Below, piece after piece: positions 42,688 through 42,781 of a stretch of DNA of 42,781 nucleotides. The stretch spans positions 1 through 42,781 of the forward strand of contig PGYR01000019.1 in assembly GCA_002839765.1 (NCBI GenBank), in the 5' to 3' direction. The notes under the pieces were generated by a model. It did not search any database and was not told where the DNA came from. It was given only the letters and a program-made list of their open reading frames with translations. The number at the start of each line of letters is the position of its first letter. Within the stretch, counting starts at the first letter, position 1. The translations under genes and the position numbers were made by a program. This DNA comes from Ignavibacteriae bacterium HGW-Ignavibacteriae-4 (GTDB lineage Bacteria > Bacteroidota > Ignavibacteria > Kapaibacteriales > UBA2268).

Positions 42688-42781
42688 ATGAAAACTCTAT
42701 TACTATTTATATTCCTATCAACTGTACTAAGCTCTCAGACTTGGACTAATTATAACTTGAAGGATTTAAACCTTTATACCA
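42688..42781 (+). CDS. 5' end of a secreted-protein gene, cut by the window edge
   Basis: From ATG 42688, 31 codons are visible and the frame is open to the end. MKTLLLFIFLSTVLSS is a good signal peptide, with cleavage expected before QTWTNYNLKDLNLYT. The family cannot be named from this much. It begins directly after the repeat cluster. Confidence 0.6.
   Translation, partial: MKTLLLFIFLSTVLSSQTWTNYNLKDLNLYT

Noticed and set aside
42768-42781. AACCTTTATACC at the right edge resembling the palindromic unit at 20636-20647
   Set aside because: It lies within the coding start of a signal-peptide protein, has only one half-site, and the window ends before a second half could be seen.

Overview
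The window is AT-rich DNA with no rRNA, tRNA or CRISPR array that I could see. Two genes suggest the host. The protein at 7122-8201 ends in a type A sorting domain of the type IX secretion system, which is confined to the Bacteroidota/FCB group. FlhA at 22257-24395 is a core flagellar export protein, which most Bacteroidota lack. The two together point to a motile early-branching relative, of the Ignavibacteria or Kapabacteria kind. This is inference from family distribution, not an alignment. Several genes start at TTG or GTG, and only a few have a clear Shine-Dalgarno sequence.

Region 1 (1-14861) is ordinary chromosome. It holds a truncated CDS at the left edge, a membrane-protein gene broken by one in-frame TGA, and DUF2459, NmrA-like, DUF2461 and OsmC genes. 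A membrane protein with YwqK/MORN-type repeats, a YgjP-type metalloprotease and a type IX-secreted protein follow. Next come a cyclic-nucleotide-binding-domain/aspartase fusion that converges on nhaA, a CNNM-CBS protein, an LEA-like lipoprotein and a single-domain response regulator.

Region 2 (14895-17301) looks like a phage-derived regulatory module. An XRE repressor gene overlaps an S24-peptidase-like gene whose catalytic serine is replaced. Two small exported proteins and a Mor-like activator follow. A near-identical 17-bp palindrome lies in front of the repressor and again between the exported-protein genes and the Mor-like gene.

Region 3 (17349-24395) has a MarR regulator with a perfect operator palindrome, a membrane protein and a TonB-dependent receptor. 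Next is a STAND/archaeal-type ATPase gene bracketed by two 62-bp direct repeats exactly 1200 bp apart, each built of three palindromic units. A J-domain protein and flhA complete the region.

Region 4 (about 24.54-42.27 kb) reads as an integrated element. A tyrosine recombinase sits at the left end, and an excisionase-like protein coupled to a VirE-N/DUF3987 replication protein at the right end. Its main cargo is a signalling set: a 1321-residue CHASE3 hybrid kinase, a lone Hpt, REC-Hpt, REC-kinase and REC-degenerate-HD-GYP proteins, and a BLUF photoreceptor with all key flavin residues. None has a recognisable DNA-binding output domain. Other cargo includes a 54-codon relic of a type IIG restriction-modification gene, a DUF3800 protein and two paralogous small ORFs. 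Candidate att sites (17 of 19 bases identical) lie just inside the ends.

Region 5 (42273-42781) is chromosome again. It is dense in a dispersed intergenic repeat family also seen at 142-322, 11742-11936 and 24504-24522 but not inside the island. It ends with the start of a secreted-protein gene.
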